NCBI GenBank assembly: GCA_928724745.1
Contig: CAKMXJ010000022.1
Span: forward strand, 396,367-460,366
DNA: 64,000 bases
Direction of reading: 5' to 3'
Origin: Anthracocystis setariae
Taxonomy: Eukaryota > Basidiomycota > Ustilaginomycetes > Ustilaginales > Ustilaginaceae
Shown here: piece after piece, positions 32,254 to 43,272 of the stretch
Position numbering within the stretch: position 1 is the first letter of the stretch
Layout: each line of letters opens with the position of its first letter
Position numbers and translations under genes: made by a program
The notes under the pieces: generated by a model
Seen by the model: the letters and a program-made list of their open reading frames with translations, nothing else
Database searches by the model: none
What the model was told of the DNA's origin: nothing

Positions 32254-35200
32254 ATGTGGTGGTCGCGTCCGCCACTTCCTAGAACATTTTGCCTTCCCAC
32301 GCTGGCTGCCATCTCTCCGATCGGTACCAACTTGACGTTGTCTCTGCTGCGCGGATTCCGCACGTCTGCCTCCATTCCCTTGCCACCGGCAAGCCACAAC
32401 AGGATGTTGGCTGATCTTCGCATACTCCACGTTCCGTCCTCGGACACCAACGTCCTGCCTCCGGTCATGCTCCAGCTGGGCGCCGATCGATACCTCTTTA
32501 ACATTGGCGAGGGTACCTCGCGCTCTTCCACTCAGCGCAAAGCAAACCTCAGCAAGGTATCCCATATCTTTGTATCTCGAGTCGGTTGGGAGGCCATCGG
32601 TGGTCTGCCCGGTGTGCTCATGTCGATGGCTGATGGTCAGCGCGCATCCGAATCCCTCTATGGTCCCGAGGGCCTGCGCTATGCCCTCGCAACCATGCGC
32701 ACTTACGCTAAGCGCGACATCATGAAACTCGATATCCACGAGATACCTGCTCAATCCAACTCCTTTTCCGAATCCTCATCGACACCTGTCTTCACTGATG
32801 ACAATCTCGCCATCTACGCTGTTCCCCTCTTTCCTGCCAGTGGCTCCCAGAGAGCTTCCAAGAAGGCCAAGCTCGATAGCAATAGGCCGTCTGTTCCCGA
32901 CGCGGCCATCCTGCAAAAACTCGATGACCTTTGGCGTCGACCCTATTTCAACCCTTCCACCTTGCAAGGCCAAGAAGCACAGGCTTGGATCCATTTAGTG
33001 TCGAACAGCATCTTCAACGACTCGCTCCTTCGCAAGCGTCAGGAAGAAGCAGCATCGTCGCTGTTGGCTCCAACGAGCCAGCTCACATCCTCGGCGGATG
33101 ACGTAGAGATGGATGATGCTGAAGCAATCCAGCCTCCTTCCTCTCTTCCGGCACGAAATGCATCTTGTTGGCGTCCGCCACTTTCACCTGCATTCGTCCA
33201 TCGCCTTTTACCTCGACCACAGACAGACACCCGCAACCTTTCGGCGGAGCGCAGCGATCCGGCCGAGGGTGGTCAGGCACCGGTGCTAGCCTTCATCTGC
33301 GAAGCGCATCCTCAGAGAGGCAAGTTCGATTTGGTCAAGGCTACCAAGGTTGGTGTACCACCGGGCCCCTCCTTCGCAACTCTCACAAGGGGCGAAGACG
33401 TCATGATCAAGCGACCCAAATCTTGGGCTAGCATGTCGGAAGATGAGAGCAAGCAATGGCTTCAGTCTCAACGGGCCAGCCAACGTGGCGGCGCAGCTTT
33501 TAAGCCAAAGCCCAACGGCAAGCGAAAAAGAAATGCGAAAGAAGAGGATGCTCAGGAATCAAGACCAGCAGCATGGCTTGACTTGGAAGAGGTGCTGGTC
33601 AAGTCCAGTGATGTCCTAGGTCAATCACGAGCTGGTGCAGTGGTCTTTCACATCTACCTTCCTTCTACATCCTACATCGAAGACCTGCTCAGCGACCACA
33701 ATCAATCTACCTTCAAGCCATACACCGCCGATGTCAACCAAGGGGTAGGTCCGGAGCAATCCCGAACACCCCATGTCATCGTACACAGTGCCCCTCTAGA
33801 GGTGCTCAAAGATGCACGCTACCAGAAGTGGATGCGTCAGTTCGGACCTGACTGTCATCACATCATTGCTAACAATGACGTTTGCAGCAACAAGCTCATG
33901 TTCCCTTCCAGCGCTTCCATCCCACTGCGTCTGTCTAAGCTCGACGATGTCATGTTCAAGGTGCCCCAATACCAGCTCAGGCCACGAGTGCACCTTGACC
34001 AGCTGCGCGACAGTGCCGCAGGCGACTTTGCTCTCAAGCTCGTTGCGGCAGAAGCCGATCAAATCTTATCGCTGCATCCTCGCGGCGAGCCTAAGCGCTA
34101 CAACTCGGGCGCGCCAGACTTTGACTGGCCCATCCAGTCGGAGGAAGCTGAAAAGGTAGCTGCTTTCGAAGTGGAAGCGGTCGAAGAGACCGAGCAGCAA
34201 GCTCAGCAGATTGCCAAAGCTAAGGCCAAAAACGATATCAAGTCGCAAAAGCCTCCTGGCACCAACACAACCGGCGACCAGAGTGGCTCGATGGACGAGC
34301 TGGGGACTGTCCGCAACATTCGTCTGAGGGAAGCTCGCAAGAATGCATGGCAAGATTATCTAGATGTGGTCAAGAAGATCAAAGCCGATCCCTTGGCGAG
34401 CCAAGAAGGTGTCGTTTCGCAGAAGGATGTGTTGGTCACCACTCTCGGTACAGGCTCGGCGGCACCCAGCAAGTATCGCAATGTCATCTCGACCTTAATT
34501 CAGACCCCTACGTCGGGCAACATCTTGTTGGATGCGGGTGAGTCGACGTACGGTCTTCTGCGCCGCAAGTTTGGTTGCAAGCGTGACGGTACTGCATCGG
34601 AGAGCGGAGCCTTGGTGGATCAAGATGTAGACGACATTCTCCGGGCGATGCGCGTGCTTTTCATCAGTCATATTCATGCGGACCACCACATCGGACTTAT
34701 CCGCTTGCTGGTGGAACGACGGAAGCTTCAGCCTCGACCAGACAAGCCGCTCTATCTGGTAGCCACCGGCTTCGTCCACAACTACCTCGCAGAGTACGAG
34801 CAGATCGAGAAGCTGGGTTTGGACGAAGATGTCGTCCTTGTCCTGAACGAACTTCTCGACTACAAGACTGGGGTCGATCCAAATCCGGACGCAAAGGGAG
34901 AAGTTGTTCCCGCGGCTGCAAATGGTGACATCCGCACTCGACGCGATCACGTTGCTCACGTTCAAGCGATCAAGGAGCTCACCGGACTGTCGCACGTGCA
35001 TACTGCTCGTGTGGTCCACCGTGGTGCCCACTGCTACGGTCTTGTGGTGCGTCACGCTAACGAAGGCTGGTCGGTGACCTACTCCGGTGACACACGCCCA
35101 GCACCTGAGCTCATCGCTGCTGGTCGTGACTGCACGCTTCTGATCCACGAAGCCACTCTGGAAGATGGCGAGCTCGAGATGGCGATCGGCAAAGGACACT

Positions 35201-35664
35201 CGACTTTCGGCGAGGCGATTCGGGTCGGACACGAGATGGGTGCAAGCAACATCCTGCTGACGCATTTCTCGCAGAGGTATCCCAAGATGGCAAAGTCGTC
35301 GCTGTTTGCATTGAGCGATACCAGGAAGGGAAAGAGTGTGCCGATCGCGCTGGCGTTCGATATGGTGACGTATCCATTGAGTCAGTTTAGCAAGATTCAA
35401 AGCTACACGCCCGCGATGGAGGCGTTGTTCGCTGCGGATATGGAGGGCGACGATGATGGACAGTCCGAGAGTCTGGTCAGTACTCAAATGGAGACGGATG
35501 GTAAGGGCAGTGACCAGCAAGGGAAGAGTGAATCGAATGAAAATTCGACGGGATCCGGTGTTGCTGCCGCTGCTGCTGCTATTTTCGGTGTTGTAGCATC
35601 TGCCAACAGCGAGACGGAACAGGCGACAAAACGACAAGGAACCAACAACGGCAACGAGAGTTAG
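32254..35664 (+). CDS. TRZ1: Long-form tRNase Z (tRNA 3' processing endonuclease)
   Basis: 1,136 residues. The C-terminal half has the metallo-beta-lactamase core: the GTGSAAPSKYRN loop (near residue 730), the metal-binding motif FISHIHADHHIG (near 805), the late YSGDTRP and HEATLED motifs, and LTHFSQRYPKM. The N-terminal half keeps the fold without the metal motif (LFNIGEGTSRSS, FVSRVGWEAIGGLPG), as in all long-form tRNase Z proteins. The enzyme removes the 3' trailer of precursor tRNAs in nucleus and mitochondria (family knowledge). The first 50 residues are basic and hydroxylated like a mitochondrial presequence. A second ATG at 32404 (MLADLRILHV) starts right at the conserved domain, so two starts could give dual targeting. 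A GTTAGT at 35660 just before the stop could be a splice donor leading into the next exon. Confidence 0.92.
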   Translation: MWWSRPPLPRTFCLPTLAAISPIGTNLTLSLLRGFRTSASIPLPPASHNRMLADLRILHVPSSDTNVLPPVMLQLGADRYLFNIGEGTSRSSTQRKANLSKVSHIFVSRVGWEAIGGLPGVLMSMADGQRASESLYGPEGLRYALATMRTYAKRDIMKLDIHEIPAQSNSFSESSSTPVFTDDNLAIYAVPLFPASGSQRASKKAKLDSNRPSVPDAAILQKLDDLWRRPYFNPSTLQGQEAQAWIHLVSNSIFNDSLLRKRQEEAASSLLAPTSQLTSSADDVEMDDAEAIQPPSSLPARNASCWRPPLSPAFVHRLLPRPQTDTRNLSAERSDPAEGGQAPVLAFICEAHPQRGKFDLVKATKVGVPPGPSFATLTRGEDVMIKRPKSWASMSEDESKQWLQSQRASQRGGAAFKPKPNGKRKRNAKEEDAQESRPAAWLDLEEVLVKSSDVLGQSRAGAVVFHIYLPSTSYIEDLLSDHNQSTFKPYTADVNQGVGPEQSRTPHVIVHSAPLEVLKDARYQKWMRQFGPDCHHIIANNDVCSNKLMFPSSASIPLRLSKLDDVMFKVPQYQLRPRVHLDQLRDSAAGDFALKLVAAEADQILSLHPRGEPKRYNSGAPDFDWPIQSEEAEKVAAFEVEAVEETEQQAQQIAKAKAKNDIKSQKPPGTNTTGDQSGSMDELGTVRNIRLREARKNAWQDYLDVVKKIKADPLASQEGVVSQKDVLVTTLGTGSAAPSKYRNVISTLIQTPTSGNILLDAGESTYGLLRRKFGCKRDGTASESGALVDQDVDDILRAMRVLFISHIHADHHIGLIRLLVERRKLQPRPDKPLYLVATGFVHNYLAEYEQIEKLGLDEDVVLVLNELLDYKTGVDPNPDAKGEVVPAAANGDIRTRRDHVAHVQAIKELTGLSHVHTARVVHRGAHCYGLVVRHANEGWSVTYSGDTRPAPELIAAGRDCTLLIHEATLEDGELEMAIGKGHSTFGEAIRVGHEMGASNILLTHFSQRYPKMAKSSLFALSDTRKGKSVPIALAFDMVTYPLSQFSKIQSYTPAMEALFAADMEGDDDGQSESLVSTQMETDGKGSDQQGKSESNENSTGSGVAAAAAAIFGVVASANSETEQATKRQGTNNGNES

Positions 35665-36155
35665 TATTCCACTTCCACCACACTTAGTTCTCTTGCTTGT
35701 CTGTAGCCAGTCAACTCGATCGAAATGCTGACATTTTGCAACCTTGTGTTGATTTGATTTTCTATACAGCGTCGACTCCGGAAGAAAAGTATAGGCGCAA
35801 AGGGATGAAACCTATGGAATGGCGCTACATTGGTCTGCGGTTCTCTCCTTCCTCTTCGACGTCGGCTATGCCGACGCTGCTGCCGGCCTTGGTACTCGAG
35901 CTGGTGCAAACAGCCCAGAACACCACGATGGGTCACATGGGTGGAGCTTTCAACGTCGACGTCCTCTCAACTCATGCGTCAGCGTCGTTTGATCTTGGCT
36001 GGGACGCTATTCTGCGCGTCCAGGCTAGTCACGGACAGGACTTGGCGACATGCCTGAGCATGGTGCCAGCACCGACGGTGCAGCAGACGAGATTGCGAAT
36101 GCGAGTGGTGGGTCCAGCAACCACGATCCAAACTTGCCAAAATCTGCTCGTTTGA
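35488..36155 (+). CDS. Rpp14/Pop8-like RNase P or MRP protein subunit, 5' end uncertain
   Basis: The exon 35770-36155 follows a good acceptor (ATTTTCTATACAG) and encodes STPEEKYRRKGMKPMEWRYIG-type sequence. Layout: a strand (WRYIGLRF), a helix (LLPALVLELVQTAQNTTMG), two strands (VDVLSTHASASFDLGWDAILRV) and a closing strand (LRMRVVG). This fits the small Rpp14/Pop5/Pop8 fold of RNase P and RNase MRP proteins. No ATG-containing first exon is visible in the 105 bp upstream. Two in-phase choices exist: a 13-nt exon 35488-35500 with GTAAGG donor inside the tRNase Z 3' end (coordinates given here), or splicing from the tRNase Z frame at 35659, which would fuse the two proteins. A start at the internal ATG 35805 is a third option. 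Confidence 0.5.
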
Positions 36156-36304
36156 TCGATATTGGATAGCAGAAGAAAACGGGCGAGGATGGCGAAACAG
36201 TGTAGTTTGAAAGTGCAAAGTTATGTACAAGGATTAACGAAACAAAGCGGTGGTTAGGGTTGTAGTGTACAAGTGAAGTGGGGAATGAGGGCGTGTGTCT
36301 AAAG

Positions 36305-37483
36305 TTAGAGCTGAGTGCCAAAAACGTAGTCCCAAACCTTGCTGGTGACGCCGAAGCCGAGCTCAAAGTTTTTGTAGTGGTGCTCGAGATGGTACTGCTT
36401 CATTTGCTTGAGGTACTGAGGCAGCTTTGTGTGGTGGAGGGCGTAGTGCATGCAGTCGTAGACGACGTACATGGAGAAGCTTCCGGAGATGATGCCGTTG
36501 GCGACGGCGTGCGGGAAGAGGAGGTGTGCGAGCTGAGTGAAGGGGTAGCTGAGGAGGAAGAACATGAGGGGAGGCATGACGAGTCGAAGTCTGTCCATGG
36601 GGAGGTAGTGGTGTACGCCGTGGAGGAGGAAGTGGAGGGTGAGGAAGGCTGGCTTGTCGGGCAGGACGTTGTCGATGTGGAAGAGGAAGCGGTGGATGCC
36701 GTACTCGAGCAAAGTCCAGATGACAACGCCAATGGCCCAGCAGATGGCGGTTTGGGTGAGAGCAACGGACCAGACGGAAGCGTCAAAGTTGGTGGGGTTG
36801 GTTGCGGCTTGGTGCCATTTTTGGGCGTTGAGCGGCGTTTTGGAGAGGTTGGAGGCGAATTGGGTTGTAGAGCGGAAGAAGATGGCGGATGCGATGGGGA
36901 GCCAGATCATGGGTACGACGTACCACGGGGTACGCGTGAAGATTTCGAGGTAGTCCTGGTCGAAGAAGCGAGCAGGTTGCTTCAAGTGGCGTGGCGAATG
37001 GACTTGCTTGAGGTAGAAGTCCTTGGAGAAGTTGGCGCGGAGCATCTGAGGCATGAGGGGTTTGTTCAAGTCGAGGAACTTGTTGGTGTTGTAGTCGGAG
37101 GTGTTGTCCGTTTCCTCGGGGCGGAAATCGTCGGTGATGACGATGGAGTCGTCCTTGCCCGAATAGCCGCCGTTAGCGTTGCGTTGTTTCAACGCATGCC
37201 TCTCTGCGTCCGTGGTCGGAAGACGTCCGATGATGTGTTCGTCGAGAAGCTCGTATGCAGAATCGGAATGGGAGTGCTCCTGAGGATCGTCCATGATTTC
37301 GCCCATGTCCTTACCAGCGTAGCCGAGAATGAGATCGTCTCCGCCTGGATGGTCCTCGACGAAATCGGTGACATCGTAGACTTTGCCACGGAAGATGACC
37401 CAGCAGTCGGTGGAGGAGTTGTGTTTGGCGACGTCGTCGGCAGAAAAGAGCTGCATCTTGGAAGAAGAAGCGGTTGCTGCCAT
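36305..37483 (-). CDS. FAH1: Sphingolipid fatty acid 2-hydroxylase with cytochrome b5 domain
   Basis: 392 residues from the ATG at 37483. The N-terminal cytochrome b5 domain (about 10-90) has the heme-ligand motif HPGG and the second ligand region near HSHSDSAYELL. After a linker come membrane segments and a fatty-acid-hydroxylase domain with histidine boxes HRFLFH, HFLLHGVHH, HHTKLP and HLEHH. The enzyme hydroxylates C2 of the very-long-chain fatty acid of ceramide in the ER (Scs7/FA2H family knowledge). The length matches yeast Scs7 (384). The C-terminus FGTQL is close to the family ending. The gene is convergent with the Rpp14-like gene. Confidence 0.93.
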   Translation of the reverse strand: MAATASSSKMQLFSADDVAKHNSSTDCWVIFRGKVYDVTDFVEDHPGGDDLILGYAGKDMGEIMDDPQEHSHSDSAYELLDEHIIGRLPTTDAERHALKQRNANGGYSGKDDSIVITDDFRPEETDNTSDYNTNKFLDLNKPLMPQMLRANFSKDFYLKQVHSPRHLKQPARFFDQDYLEIFTRTPWYVVPMIWLPIASAIFFRSTTQFASNLSKTPLNAQKWHQAATNPTNFDASVWSVALTQTAICWAIGVVIWTLLEYGIHRFLFHIDNVLPDKPAFLTLHFLLHGVHHYLPMDRLRLVMPPLMFFLLSYPFTQLAHLLFPHAVANGIISGSFSMYVVYDCMHYALHHTKLPQYLKQMKQYHLEHHYKNFELGFGVTSKVWDYVFGTQL

Positions 37484-38475
37484 TGTGACAGTCACCAATC
37501 AATGCCAGATGGATAGTTGAGAGATGATGGATGATTGAAGGATGGCAGTCAAGATGGAAAGCGTTAAGTGTTGCAGAGACTTGTTGGCTGGTGATGGACT
37601 AACTACTGACTGAGGAAATCATCAAATTTATCCAAACATCAGGGTTCGCTCGCTCGCTCGCTTCCTTCACGCCACTGATTTTCCGCCACCGCTGACAGTC
37701 ACTTGCTGAGCAGGAAAATGCGCGCCGATGTGCAGTACAGTAAGCTGAATCTGCCGTTGCTGCTGCTGCCGTTGCTGCTGCTGCTGCTGCTGCTGCGCTT
37801 GCGTGTGGCAATTCAATTTGACCCCATCCAAACCTAAACGATTCGTAAAATCAAACCACGGCACACACACACGCAACACTTCTTTGCTCAGTAAGTATTA
37901 ATAAGCAACACACACCATTGCATTGCACTGTATCACCTCAAATCGCATCTCTTCCTTGCATGCTAGTTGGTATCGTTCACTGTCGCATGCATTGTTTGCG
38001 AGAGGGATCTGTATTCGTCGTCGACATTGCTGTTGACAAGCTGATTAGTGGCATGAACCGACCGTCATGCTTGCTTACCACCCACACCGTCACGTAAGGC
38101 TAAGGGAAATTTCAGCTCCGAAGCCCCGCCAGCAAGGATCAACACGACATCTTGAGCCTGTCGCAGTGTGTGTGTAATTGAGATCAATCAGTGTTAGATT
38201 TAGTCAACGTTGAAGACCATCAAATCGCACGAGAAATCAACTACAGATTCTAGACCCATCAAACAGCTAGATCGCCGATCAAGGGTCCAGTGATGGATCG
38301 CACACTTGTGAGCGTAACTGATGGTTTCCAAACTTCTTGAATCGACGTTCCTTTCACCGGTCCTCCCTTCTGCTCGCATCAACTCACTCGACGATTCCGA
38401 CTGCTATTGCAACCCAGGTATGACGTGCACATCAACAGCATAGACTCGCCGCTTGGCTTTACAACTCATCCGGCC
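37484..38475. other. Divergent intergenic region between FAH1 and MMM1
   Basis: About 990 bp without a secure gene. GCTGCTG/GCCGTTGCTG triplets lie at 37757-37797, (CGCT)n near 37648-37662 and a CA run at 37861-37875. A CAACCCAG-GTATG context at 38411-38423 looks like an acceptor, so MMM1 could have an upstream untranslated exon. Confidence 0.5.
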
Positions 38476-39004
38476 ATGCCAGAACTTCAACAACACGCCG
38501 GCATGGTATACCCCGTGGGCCAGCATCCCTTGGCGGCTGCTCCACCTGCCGGTTACTTTGCCGCCATCCTACCCACACCCTCACGATGGACATTCACACA
38601 AGGTCTCATCGTCGGTCAGGTATCCATGGTGATCATAGCTCTGCTTCTCATCCGCTATGTCATCTTTGAAGATTCGGCCACAGCCCTCGAGAAGGAGCGT
38701 CTTATGCGTCTCAAGGTTTCCGAACGTCGCTCCAAGCGTCATGCCAAGGCGCTTCTCCAAGGCGCAAGGAGAGCAGCTACCACAAACTCCTCATCCGCTC
38801 ATCCTCTTCGCAAGTCCAACCGCATCTCTTCCGATGCGAGGGCTTCCACCTTGGCCAACATCCTTGACAAGACTGCCTACGACATCTCTTCCCATCTTGC
38901 CGAAAGCACCGATTGGTTGAACGTCATGTTTGCCCAGGCCATAGCTGGCTATCGTGAGGATGTGTTGGCCGGAGGCGTATCCTCTCATCCACCACCCAAT
39001 CAAC

Positions 39005-39038
<34 letters not shown>

Positions 39039-40311
39039 CGCTGCCACCCATGCTACTCCAGGCATCCACTTTACATCCGATCCAAACGAGCCACTTGCTC
39101 AGCTTGAACCAGAGAAGGAAAGAACCGCGCGAGATCTGATGGAGGAGATCCTCAATCGCGTTCCCTCCTCCTTCCTCGATCCCATTCGTGTCACCGAAGC
39201 AGATTTCGGAGATGCCTATCCTATCTTGACCAACGCTAGAGTGCGTCCAGCCGATGATACCGGTCGCACACGCATCGAGATCGACGTCGACTATTCGGAT
39301 CAGATCACGCTCGCCATCGACACCAAGCTGCTCATCAACTTCCCCAAGCCAAGGTTCGCAGTCCTGCCCATCTCGCTCAGCCTCACCATCGTCAGGTTCT
39401 CGGGCACCATCTCTGTCGAGCTCTTCTCGTCGGATCCCAACGCCACCGTTCTTCCCACAGCACCTGCCTCCGCTTCTTCTGGCACCCCACAAACTCCACC
39501 AAGGTCTCGTCACCAACTCCACTTCTCACTCCATCCCGACTTTGCCCTAGAGGCTTCAGCTGCCAGCTTGCTTGGTTCCAGAGCAAAGCTGCAAGACATC
39601 CCCAAAATCGAGCAGCTGCTCATCTCGAGGCTTCGTGCGTGGATTCTGGATCGTTTCGTTTGGCCAAGGTATTGGAGCCTCACTTTGCCCAATCTCGTAC
39701 CCTCACCCGCTGCAGCAAGTCACGCACACGATTCACCAGCCACTCAGGCTCAGCATGGTATGGCTGGTATCAACGAGCACGACAATGTAGGGACTGCAGA
39801 TCCAACAGGGCTGGCTGGGCAGATGAAGGTTGGCACGGGTGTCGAGCGCAATGACGACTCGGTTGTTCAGCCAGGCCATCTTGAATCGACACGCCAAGAG
39901 TTGCTTCATTCCGGCGCTTCCGAGCGTCCGTCCCATCCATTGTCGCGTCCACCCAACTCGCGCTCCTCCTCGTCTCCGCTAGCATCGCACCAGCGCAGTG
40001 GGCTCAGCTTGCCCAACGGCATCGGCAGTGTTGAAGCATGGAGAGCACATACAGCCGGCGTTTACAGTCAGCCTTCGCATCAACACGCTACAAGTCTCAC
40101 TCAAGCTGCGTTATTGCGGGCTCATGGTGGCACAAGTGGCGAATCTAACAGCGCTCCCGGCTCCGACATCCATCTCGACGTACCCGGCAGTTTCAGAGGC
40201 TCGGTGGCTGGGGCCGGCATCGGTTTGGCCTCTTCCGCCGCTTCATCTTCGCTGCCTCCGGTGGCGCACCCCGTCTCGAATTTGAGAAATCGACCCGGTT
40301 TCGTTCATTGA
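38476..40311 (+). CDS. MMM1: Maintenance of mitochondrial morphology protein 1 (ERMES subunit)
   Basis: 611 residues from the ATG at 38476. A short lumenal N-terminus is followed by the characteristic segment WTFTQGLIVGQVSMVIIALLLIRYVIFEDS, a single ER-membrane span. Then comes a basic linker, a His run (about 12, near residue 180), and an SMP lipid-transfer domain beginning at ARDLMEEILNRVPSSFLDPI, with NFPKPRFAVLPISLSLTIVRFSG and LHPDFALEASAASLLGSRAKLQDIPKIEQLLISRLRAWI. The tail (about 430-611) is disordered. Mmm1 links ER and mitochondria with Mdm10, Mdm12 and Mdm34 and moves phospholipids (family knowledge). The Ser/Pro-rich tail after the SMP domain is long compared with ascomycete homologs. 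Confidence 0.93.
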
Positions 40312-40981
40312 CCTTAATCAAACAACACATACGCATCTCGCTGCCCATAGCGTGTACATCGGATGCCGCCTCTGTTTTGGCTAGACGAGCAGCTAGAAGG
40401 ACTCAACGGGACTAGACAAGTTGAGAAAACAAGCGTACAATGAGACTAGCCATAGTGAGGTGGGAGTAAGTGACGGCGACCCAATCACAACAAGAGTATG
40501 TGCAGCAGAGATGGAACCTTGCTTCGCCTTCTCCCAGCATATTGAATATGTATCGCGCTGTCGGACATCTTGGGGGTGCCATCGCTGCGGCGCGGAGTGC
40601 AGATTGCATTGTATACGAAGATATCGCTTTTTTCGACCCGAGTCACACCCTCGCCATCACCGTCTTGATTTGAAAGCTATTCTACTCATAGAAAACGAAC
40701 GCTGCGGGTCTCTAAGTCATGATCGTCATACGGGAGCGGAGACAGAGAAACCAACACAAGGTCGCTAAGGTCATGCTCCCCCTCTGTGCATACCCATCCG
40801 GTGGCCGCGTTCCACGTTTCACGTTCCGCTTTCCGAATTCCGCTGCTCCTCCACTCCTTTTTTTCGGAATGAGCCCAAAAATGGAAGGACCCTGATGGAC
40901 CTTGTGCCAACCCTTCTCTTCTTTCTTCCTTCCTTCCTTCCTTCCTTCCTTCGCTACCGACCAAGCCACGATACATGCAGT
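40312..40981. other. Intergenic region
   Basis: 3' flank of MMM1 and promoter of the ataxin-10-like gene. A CTTC run lies at 40921-40951 just before the start codon. No gene is seen. Confidence 0.6.
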
Positions 40982-43184
40982 ATGGCCGTAAGCAACGACG
41001 CCTTCGAGATCGATGATGGTACGCGCCTAGTTGCTCTGCTTGAAGTCCACCAGAGATTGGCAGCAGCACCATCATCTGCCGCTCGACCCTTGGCGCAAGA
41101 GATTGAAGCCTACGATCACATCAAAGCCTACCTCACCTTGCTGGGACAGCGACTGGCGCAGCATGCCAGGTCCCGAGAGCTTTCTGTAAGCTCAGGCCTC
41201 CTATCTGCACTATTGCAGTCTTTCTCGTCTTACTATTCGGCATTCGAGCACGTTCAAGCAGCCCGACCGGCCTCCAATGACGTCGACCCGCTAGAGCGAT
41301 CCGGCCAAACAGCTTCTGTCGAGGTGAAGGAGCGGCAGCAGGATCCATATTACCGAACATCTCACGTGGCCACGTTATGCTTACGAGCGCTACGTAACGC
41401 AATGGCTGGGTGTGCCGCTGCACAAACAACCCTTTGCTATCAGTTCCGCCTAGTGTTTCCTTTCCTGACCAACGTCACTCGGTTTCACACGCTCAACGAC
41501 CCAGACACACAATTACTCTCTCGAGCCGCGGTGCAGATGCTTTCCAACCTCATCACATCGAATAAGACGGTGCAGAGAGTCATGTGGCCGCGCATCATCA
41601 TGACCGACAAGGATCAAGACAAGCTCGCGCTCAAATTCCTTTCGTCGCCCGACACAGCTACGCAGAGTGCAGCACAGATTCTTCTGATCAACTTCCTCAG
41701 ATCTCCCGGAGGTGACACGGCGGATGTGCACGGTCGCTGCTTTCAGCTTTGCACTCACCCTGCAGGCTTGCAACTCATCGAAACGCTGCTAAGCTCCTCG
41801 GATAGTATGATGTTACGAACTACAACTGCTTCGCAAGACGAGACATCAGAAGAATACGAGCCCGAGTCTGAGATCCAAGGCCTCGAAGAATCTCTGGGCT
41901 TTCTTTACACCATCTTTGCGATCCTGTTCGAATCGGGGTATAGCTCTTTGCTGGTGTCGGCCCTTGCTCCTGTGCAGGAGATTCCGTCAACTTCTTCCTT
42001 TCCCACTGCAGCCGACCTACCCATCGTCTCGAGCTCACAGCTCACGCTGCTCAAACTCCTCGACGGCTGGCTGCACGTATCCCAGAAGCAAGTCGCGGAG
42101 TCGAATCAAGATGGGAACCACGAGCCGACGCTTTATCTAACTACCAAAATGCCAGACGCATCAACGGGGAAGAATGACGCAATGAAACGCGGCGGCCTGT
42201 TCGGGTTGATCGAGATCTTTATGCAACTGTCCACTTTCGCTCGCAGTGCCATGGCGAGCGGCATCGCCAAGAACGGCGTGTCCCCTGATCAACAGCCTCA
42301 GGATCGACGCTTGATCGGAGTACATCGTGGGTTGCTCTTGCTGCTACAATGTCTGTTGTCCATCAGCATGACTGCAGATGGATGGAGCAGTGAACAATCC
42401 TCACAGGCTATATCCTCGGCATCGGGCAATGTCAGCTTTGTCAGTGTATCGCGGGCTCTGCTCTGGGACATGCGACAGAATATGGACTTTGTTGACGAGC
42501 TCGTCGCTCTGCTCGATCAGACACACCAATATGCACCAGCGCTGTCGCCTTTCCGTCCAGCCGAGTCAACGGGCAGCGCTGGTGAAGCCAGACCACTTCC
42601 GCAAGGACACGCACTGTCATCGACGGGGCAAGCTGCAGCATCGAACAGCGCACAACCCAGCTATGGCTTTGACCACCTGAAGCGAGACGTGGTTCGAGTG
42701 CTTGGCTCGCTAGTCTATGCACCAGTCAGCAGCGGCGCAGGGCAGAGCGCCAAGGCAGAGGAAGTTGATGCACAGGCGAACGATACGCTTCGATCTTCAG
42801 ATCACAGCGTGACGCAGAAGCAGATCCGCCAGGTGCAAGACCGCGTGCGGGACAAGGGCGGTCTGTTCCATGTGCTCAACATGACTGTTCTCGACGAAAG
42901 GAATCCTTGTAAGTTTCGACCGAGCCGATTTTAATTTTTCCGGAGTCCATCTTTGAACATCGAGTGCTGGACAAACCACGCTGACCCCGGGTTTCACTTT
43001 CTCACCGAATCTGATTGATTGACTGGCGTGTTGATTTCGGGCTGCCACAGATATGCGAGAGCATGCTATCTTTGCCCTCAGATACTTGCTGGCAGGCAAC
43101 AGCGAGTCTCAGAGCCTGGTAGCCTCACTTCAACCGGCCAAGACGGAGGAAGATGGCACGGGTGTGCGGCTGCCGATGGTATAG
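40982..43184 (+). CDS. Ataxin-10 family protein (Ctr86-like)
   Basis: Two exons, 40982-42908 and 43051-43184, joined in phase 1 across a 142-bp intron (GTAAGT donor, CTGATTGACTG branch region, GCCACAG acceptor) give 686 residues. The protein is helical throughout, in armadillo-like fashion (RAAVQMLSNLITSNKTVQRVMWP; ALKFLSSPDTATQSAAQILLINFLRS). It ends in the ataxin-10 domain: DHLKRDVVRVLGSLVYAP, RVRDKGGLFHVLNMTVLDERNP and, after the intron, MREHAIFALRYLLAGNSESQ. The domain spans the intron, which confirms the splice. Relatives include yeast Ctr86 and human ataxin-10, linked to cytokinesis or polarity scaffolding (family knowledge). The specific role here is unknown. Confidence 0.85.
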
Positions 43185-43272
43185 ACCTTGAAAATTGTCA
43201 ACGCAATAGATAGAATGCGATCTGTTTGCAGGCATTGATCTTGTGCAATTTCGACCGAGGATCTTCTACAGG

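Noticed and set aside
36278..37516. A 412-codon plus-strand frame across FAH1.
   Set aside because: It is the mirror of the FAH1 coding strand with a Val/Glu-rich, domain-free product.
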